Notes under the pieces: model-generated
The model's database searches: none
What the model was told of the DNA's origin: nothing
What the model saw: the letters and a program-made list of their open reading frames with translations, nothing else
Shown here: positions 60,090 to 64,000 of the stretch, piece by piece
How the letters are laid out: each line of letters begins with the position of its first letter
Position numbering within the stretch: the first letter of the stretch is position 1
Source of the DNA: Pedobacter sp. Leaf176
Lineage (GTDB): Bacteria > Bacteroidota > Bacteroidia > Sphingobacteriales > Sphingobacteriaceae
DNA: 64,000 nucleotides
Reading direction: 5' to 3'
NCBI RefSeq assembly: GCF_001424305.1
Contig: NZ_LMPD01000002.1
Coordinates: forward strand, 419,531 to 483,530
Made by a program: the position numbers and the translations under genes

Positions 60090-60452
60090 TTACTTTTCAG
60101 GGTTTTCGATAAGATTGATTATCTCTTTTAACTCCTCAGCACTAATCTTTTTATCTTTCGCAAAAAAAGCAACCAGTTCTTTGTATGAGCTTTTAAAGTA
60201 ATTATCTACAAAGCCACTCATAAAACGTTTTTTATAATCGGCTTCCTTAACCTTAGCACTGTAACGATTGGCATTTGCGAAACGCTCACTATTAAGATAA
60301 CCTTTGCGTTCCAGATTTTTAATGGTCGATGCTAAGGTAGTATATGGCGGTTTTGGCTCCGGCAGAACATCCATAAAATCTTTTATAAAGCCCTTTTTTA
60401 TTTGCCATACGGCAAGCATCGCCTCTTCTTCCTGTAAAGTCAATTTCTCCAT
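60090..60452 (-). CDS. BlaI/MecI/CopY-family transcriptional repressor
   Basis: A 120-residue winged-helix repressor with MEKLTLQEEEAMLAVWQIKKGF at the start, the recognition helix in PKPPYTTLASTIKNLERKGYLN near residue 33-55, and the wing and dimerisation helices to the end. The order is typical for BlaI. It is followed by the M56 protease gene, so the pair is a two-gene repressor/protease unit. Its own promoter carries the TACGA-N5-TCGTA operator 4 nt upstream of the start, and the same sequence lies before the GLPGLI operon 5.6 kb away. The repressor likely controls both. Confidence 0.9.
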   Translation of the reverse strand: MEKLTLQEEEAMLAVWQIKKGFIKDFMDVLPEPKPPYTTLASTIKNLERKGYLNSERFANANRYSAKVKEADYKKRFMSGFVDNYFKSSYKELVAFFAKDKKISAEELKEIINLIENPEK

Positions 60453-60456
60453 TTAA

Positions 60457-60484
60457 TTACGAATATCTCGTAAATATACGAAAT
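60457..60484. promoter_or_regulatory. BlaI-type operator in front of the BlaI gene
   Basis: TACGAATATCTCGTA at 60458-60472 is the same TACGA-N5-TCGTA palindrome as upstream of the GLPGLI operon (one base different in the spacer), and the following ATATACGA extends it in the same way. It is 4 nt upstream of the BlaI start codon, consistent with autoregulation. Confidence 0.7.
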
Positions 60485-60489
60485 ACCTT

Positions 60490-60540
60490 TAAAAAAAAGG
60501 CTTTAATAAAATGTTTAACATCAACATTTTATTAAAGCCT
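60490..60540 (-). terminator. Long-stem terminator after the 166-residue membrane protein gene
   Basis: The arms at 60498-60515 and 60523-60540 are perfectly complementary over 18 bp (outer pair AGGCTTTAA/TTAAAGCCT) with a 7-nt loop. A run of A at 60490-60498 gives a U-run on the minus strand. It separates the upstream gene from the BlaI promoter. Confidence 0.8.
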
Positions 60541-60564
60541 GAAATATTTTCAACAGAATAAATT

Positions 60565-61065
60565 TTACTTCCCGCTTCTCTTTTCTGCCTGGTTTATAGT
60601 TTCTTCGATAACTTTTCTCATTTGCATTGCGGCATCTAAAAGTTTGGGATTTCCGTCAAAGTCTCCATAAATTACAACATGTTTCGACTTTTCCTTGTAT
60701 TTAAAGAACATATCATAACGAGGCACAGCGACAGACTTGGCACTTTTTCTGCCTATTGTATCCGGAAAATTCCATAGACCTATTTCGTTTGCTTTTGCAT
60801 GCATGTAAAGGATATCGTCGCTTTTTAATCCGACTTTTTTCTGTATTATCGAATCTCGACTATTTACGTACTGATATGAACTATCCGCAGAATTGTACTG
60901 GTTTTCTAAAGTATCTTTAATACCCCATTTGTAAGTCATCGATACGAAATCATTTTTACGAAATGGTGCGTTCTGAATAATAGGCTTATAATAAATATAA
61001 CAATAAATTATCATCGGCACGATGATGGTTAACGCCAAGAATATCTTTTTTCCTTTGTTCGACAT
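60565..61065 (-). CDS. Single-pass membrane protein of unknown function
   Basis: The 166-residue protein has one N-terminal membrane helix (KIFLALTIIVPMIIYCYIYY) followed by an extracytoplasmic domain of about 130 residues with no recognised family. The end QAEKRSGK is charged. It has its own terminator directly downstream. It is near the BlaI/M56 operon but separated from it by that terminator. No functional clue in the sequence. Confidence 0.6.
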   Translation of the reverse strand: MSNKGKKIFLALTIIVPMIIYCYIYYKPIIQNAPFRKNDFVSMTYKWGIKDTLENQYNSADSSYQYVNSRDSIIQKKVGLKSDDILYMHAKANEIGLWNFPDTIGRKSAKSVAVPRYDMFFKYKEKSKHVVIYGDFDGNPKLLDAAMQMRKVIEETINQAEKRSGK

Positions 61066-61220
61066 TGTGAATTATAGAATGATTGAATTTTGATTGAGTG
61101 AATAATTGTACAGGTTTGAAAACGATGCAAAGCTTAAAAAATTTTGTTGATTGTCATGCTATCTTTAAATCAAATAAATTGATTAGCGGTATAATTCTAA
61201 AATCCCAAAATCCTGTATCC

Positions 61221-62597
61221 CTAGCTATCTTTCAGCTCACCTTCCCATTTGCTCACTACAGCTGTCGCTATACTGTTACCCACAACATTTGTTGCCGATC
61301 GCCCCATATCTAACAATGGATCGATGCCAATTAACAAGGCTAAACCCGCTTCGGGAATGTTAAAACTAGCAATTGTACCTGCAATTACAACCAGGGAAGC
61401 CCGTGGAACACCGGCAATACCTTTGCTGGTTAACATCAAGATTAAAAGCATTGAAATTTGCTGCTCGAAACCTAAATGAATACCGTAAGCTTGCGCTATA
61501 AATAGTGAAGCGAATGTCATGTACATCATTGAGCCATCTAAATTAAAAGAATAACCCAGCGGCAAAACAAAACTTACGATTTTATCTTTACAACCAAAAC
61601 GCTCTAAAAGCATCATCGTTTTAGGATAGGCGGCCTCGCTACTTGCGGTACTGAATGCTAAAATCGCAGGTTCTTTCATATCGTTTACCAAACGGAAAAC
61701 CCTTTTCTTTAAGATTAAAAACCCGAGAAAAATAAGGATGCACCAAAGAATGGCTAAGCCAAAATAAAACTCGCCTATAAATATAGCATAGGTATTTAAA
61801 ACGTTTAAGCCCTGCTTGGCTACGATTGCGGTCATGGCACCGAAAACGGCAAGTGGTGCAAAGTTCATCACATAGCCTGTCATTTTTAAAATAACATGCG
61901 CAATTGCATCGAATGCTTTGATTACAACCTGGCCTAAGTCGCCGATTGCAGCAGTTGCCACACCAAAGAATAAAGAGAAAACAACAATCTGCAGTATTTC
62001 ATTTGTCGCCATAGATTCTGCTATACTTTTTGGAAACACGTGAGCAATGAAATCTTTTACGCTCATCGCCGTTTTTTGAATCCCGGTATTAACCAACTGA
62101 TCAGGTAAGGTTAATTTCATGTGTTTTCCCGGCTCAAAAAGATTCACCAGAATTAATCCAAGAACTAACGACATCAACGACATGGCAACAAACCAACCTA
62201 AAGTTTTACCGCCAATCCGACCGACCGCTTTTATATCACCAACTTTTGCAACACCTACAACAAGTGTTGTAAAAACCAAAGGCGCAACGATCATTTTTAT
62301 CAAACGAAGAAAAATATCACTCAATAAGGTAAAATATTCCAGCTTCTTCTCACGTATGTCCTCGTTTTCTTTCTTAATTTTCGAATTTGCCTTCTTATCT
62401 GCTTTTAACTGAGCGTAGGTTGAGGTGGTGGTATCGGCCGTTTTAGCTATATTAACTTCAATGCTTTTGACTTTTGCATCTGCATTAATTATATTCTGGT
62501 TATAAACATCAATGGAATTAACATTTAAGATGTAACCCAAAGCAATGCCTGCGATCAACGCAATAAAAATAAAAAGCGTGAGTTTGTTTTTCTTCAT
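61221..62597 (-). CDS. Dicarboxylate/amino acid:cation symporter (DAACS family)
   Basis: A 458-residue secondary transporter of the GltP/DctA fold. The first helix is followed by a charged, helical, coiled-coil-like insertion (residues 35-80, rich in Lys and Glu) in front of the family's LSDIFLRLIKMIVAPLVFTTLVVG. Conserved parts are the SSEAAYPKTMMLLE stretch (hairpin one), LPLGYSFNLDGSMMYM, and ATNVVGNSIATAVVSKWEGEL at the end (NMDGT-type motif is NLDGS). It takes up C4-dicarboxylates, glutamate or aspartate with protons or sodium. The insertion is unusual. Confidence 0.88.
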   Translation of the reverse strand: MKKNKLTLFIFIALIAGIALGYILNVNSIDVYNQNIINADAKVKSIEVNIAKTADTTTSTYAQLKADKKANSKIKKENEDIREKKLEYFTLLSDIFLRLIKMIVAPLVFTTLVVGVAKVGDIKAVGRIGGKTLGWFVAMSLMSLVLGLILVNLFEPGKHMKLTLPDQLVNTGIQKTAMSVKDFIAHVFPKSIAESMATNEILQIVVFSLFFGVATAAIGDLGQVVIKAFDAIAHVILKMTGYVMNFAPLAVFGAMTAIVAKQGLNVLNTYAIFIGEFYFGLAILWCILIFLGFLILKKRVFRLVNDMKEPAILAFSTASSEAAYPKTMMLLERFGCKDKIVSFVLPLGYSFNLDGSMMYMTFASLFIAQAYGIHLGFEQQISMLLILMLTSKGIAGVPRASLVVIAGTIASFNIPEAGLALLIGIDPLLDMGRSATNVVGNSIATAVVSKWEGELKDS

Positions 62598-62750
62598 GAA
62601 TAATAAATTGGCTTTTTTAATTTGGTAAAACTACGATATTTAGCTCGTGTAACAAATTTAGATTTATGCAGTAAGGAATTTAATCTATTTTAAACTATCA
62701 TTGTAACAAAAAACGTAGCTCACCATCTAAAAAGCAATATAACCCGTTAA

Positions 62751-63248
62751 ATGGAACAAAAGGACAAGTTATTTAAGCAAATCTTTGATTCGAATTCCAA
62801 AAAAATATTTCATTTATGTTACGGTTATACAGGCGATACCGATTCGGCAAACGATCTTTTACAAGAAACATTTTTAAAAGTTTGGCAAAATCTGGATAAG
62901 TTTCGAAACAAGTCATTAATATCTACCTGGATATACAGAATAGCTGTAAACACATGTCTAACCTACTTACGCTCAGAAAAACGTCAGGCGAAAGATGAGT
63001 TAACTGAAAATATAATTGAGAATAAGATTGAAGAATTTTCTGAGAAAAACGAACAGGTTGCCCTGCTTTATACCTGTATTTCGAAACTCGAGGAAAATGA
63101 TCGTTTAATCATCACTATGGTTTTAGATGAGTTACCATATCATGAAATTGCAGACATCTCCGGTATCAGCGAAGGCAATTTAAGGGTAAAAATTCACCGT
63201 ATTAAACAAAAATTAACAGAACTATATAACCAGTATGCAAGCGTTTGA
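62751..63248 (+). CDS. ECF-type RNA polymerase sigma factor
   Basis: A 165-residue sigma-70 family protein. Region 2 is at residues 18-70 (YGYTGDTDSANDLLQETFLKVWQNL) and region 4 at residues 110-160 (VLDELPYHEIADISGISEGNLRVKIHRIKQKL). No region 1 or 3 is present, so it is an extracytoplasmic-function factor. The downstream gene overlaps it by 14 nt and encodes a membrane protein, the usual place of an anti-sigma factor. The target genes cannot be read. Confidence 0.9.
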   Translation: MEQKDKLFKQIFDSNSKKIFHLCYGYTGDTDSANDLLQETFLKVWQNLDKFRNKSLISTWIYRIAVNTCLTYLRSEKRQAKDELTENIIENKIEEFSEKNEQVALLYTCISKLEENDRLIITMVLDELPYHEIADISGISEGNLRVKIHRIKQKLTELYNQYASV

Positions 63249-63834
63249 TCAAATACAGGAGTTGTGGCAAAAGCACGAGGTAGAAGTTAAAGTTTCTGCT
63301 GATGAGATGTTGCAACAAGCTAAAAAAGAGGTTAATGGTTTAAAGTTAAGGTCTGCTTTAAATATCTTAGGTATGGTGGCCTCTTTTTTAACAATCGCAG
63401 CATTATTAGTCTTTTTCCATTTCGAATCCTGGACTACTTATCTAGGAATTGCTATCTTTCTCATTGCCATTCTTTCAAGTACAATTATATTATACAGAGA
63501 CCATAGATTAATATCAAAGAAAGATTTTACTGTTCACCCTAATGAATATTTAAAAAACCTGAAAACTTATCAGGTTAATAGATATAAAATTTATAATTCT
63601 CTCTTCTGGGTTTATACCTTTGCATTATCATTGGGAATACTCTTCTATTTTATTGAAATTTTTTCTTATTTGACTCTGATTCAAAAAGTTTTTGCCGTAG
63701 GCTTCACGGCACTTTGGATGATTTTTTGCTCCACTATTCTACGGAAGGCGGTAATCAAACGTGAAAAAGAAAGAATCGCATTGCTTATCGAAAAATTCGA
63801 ACGTATAAGTAATCAGTTCTCGGTAACAGGGTAA
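63235..63834 (+). CDS. Membrane protein coupled to the ECF sigma factor, possible anti-sigma
   Basis: The 199-residue protein begins with a helical cytoplasmic stretch (MQAFDQIQELWQKHEVEVKV) and has four membrane helices (about residues 40-60, 65-85, 122-142 and 148-168), ending in a charged cytoplasmic tail. It overlaps the sigma factor gene by 14 nt, which strongly suggests coupled translation. The N-terminal helices resemble anti-sigma domains of Bacteroidota but contain no zinc-binding HCC motif. A membrane anti-sigma factor is the best guess. Confidence 0.6.
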   Translation: MQAFDQIQELWQKHEVEVKVSADEMLQQAKKEVNGLKLRSALNILGMVASFLTIAALLVFFHFESWTTYLGIAIFLIAILSSTIILYRDHRLISKKDFTVHPNEYLKNLKTYQVNRYKIYNSLFWVYTFALSLGILFYFIEIFSYLTLIQKVFAVGFTALWMIFCSTILRKAVIKREKERIALLIEKFERISNQFSVTG

Positions 63835-63865
63835 TTTAGGCACGGTTTTTACTTTGGGTTTTATC

Positions 63866-64000
63866 ATGAAAAGCCTGCTGATTATTTTTTCTTTATTCTT
63901 CGTTACACCGCTATTGTCTTTCAGGCAGGATGCCGGCGGACCCGAGCAGTTGGATTGGAACATTCACTTCAAAGGAAAACCGGATAATAACTCGCCTTTC
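63866..64000 (+). CDS. Secreted protein, start only
   Basis: The frame begins at 63866 with MKSLLIIFSLFFVTPLLSF, a signal peptide, and runs to the window edge with 45 codons (GGPEQLDWNIHFKGKPDNN follows). It is 31 nt after the membrane protein gene and may be the third gene of the sigma operon. The short visible part shows no recognisable family, so function is not assigned. Confidence 0.6.
   Translation, partial: MKSLLIIFSLFFVTPLLSFRQDAGGPEQLDWNIHFKGKPDNNSPF

Noticed and set aside
1-64000. tRNA, rRNA, prophage or insertion sequence
   Set aside because: I looked for transposase, integrase and phage structural genes and for tRNA-like ends and found none that I could support; decayed pieces near 30700-32800 are the only signs of gene transfer.

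Overview
The window looks like chromosome of a Bacteroidota member, most likely family Sphingobacteriaceae (Pedobacter/Mucilaginibacter-like). The reasons are a GLPGLI-family protein next to a large outer-membrane beta-barrel with a carboxypeptidase-like plug domain, a BlaI/M56 pair, the CtlX hydrolase, short leaders with few Shine-Dalgarno sites, one promoter matching the Bacteroidota TTG-N19-TAnnTTTG pattern, and moderate-to-low GC. This placement is inferred from gene content; no rRNA or tRNA gene was seen.

Positions 1-24700 hold a stress and carbohydrate accessory region. It contains the 5' part of a glycogen debranching enzyme, a DUF892 ferritin-like protein, an operon of a BON lipoprotein and two tandem DUF421 membrane proteins that both end in a zinc ribbon, an SDR/lactonase/zinc-alcohol-dehydrogenase operon, a large six-hairpin-like protein, an SPW membrane protein, a short PAS/H-box protein followed by a lone receiver domain, an MscS channel, a DUF305 protein, a DUF389 membrane protein interrupted by an in-frame TGA, a CPA1 antiporter, a DMT-type transporter half, AlkB, a sterol-desaturase-like hydroxylase with a Crp/Fnr regulator, and two SDR genes divergent from an HxlR regulator across a clear inverted-repeat operator.

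Positions 25055-28852 are a three-subunit molybdenum hydroxylase operon. Positions 28853-32946 are an AT-rich, partly decayed island. It has an XRE regulator with four 14-bp direct repeats upstream, small unknown genes, a broken phospholipase-D-like gene, and a zeta-toxin-like kinase operon whose kinase frame has no normal start codon and sits -1 to the upstream gene at a slippery-looking heptamer.

Positions 32947-64000 are mostly housekeeping: mnmE, an AI-2E family permease, argS, an arginine-metabolism group (arginine deiminase, CtlX, arginine decarboxylase), a fused peptide ABC ATPase, a sialidase-like protein, RNase R, a polyprenyl synthase, rplU-rpmA (L27 with a long C-terminal tail), a GLPGLI/outer-membrane-barrel operon, a BlaI/M56 operon, a dicarboxylate symporter, and an ECF sigma factor with a membrane partner. 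The BlaI operon and the GLPGLI/barrel operon share nearly the same palindromic operator, which suggests one regulon. Several intergenic spaces hold inverted-repeat-bounded, MITE-like or short tandem repeats.
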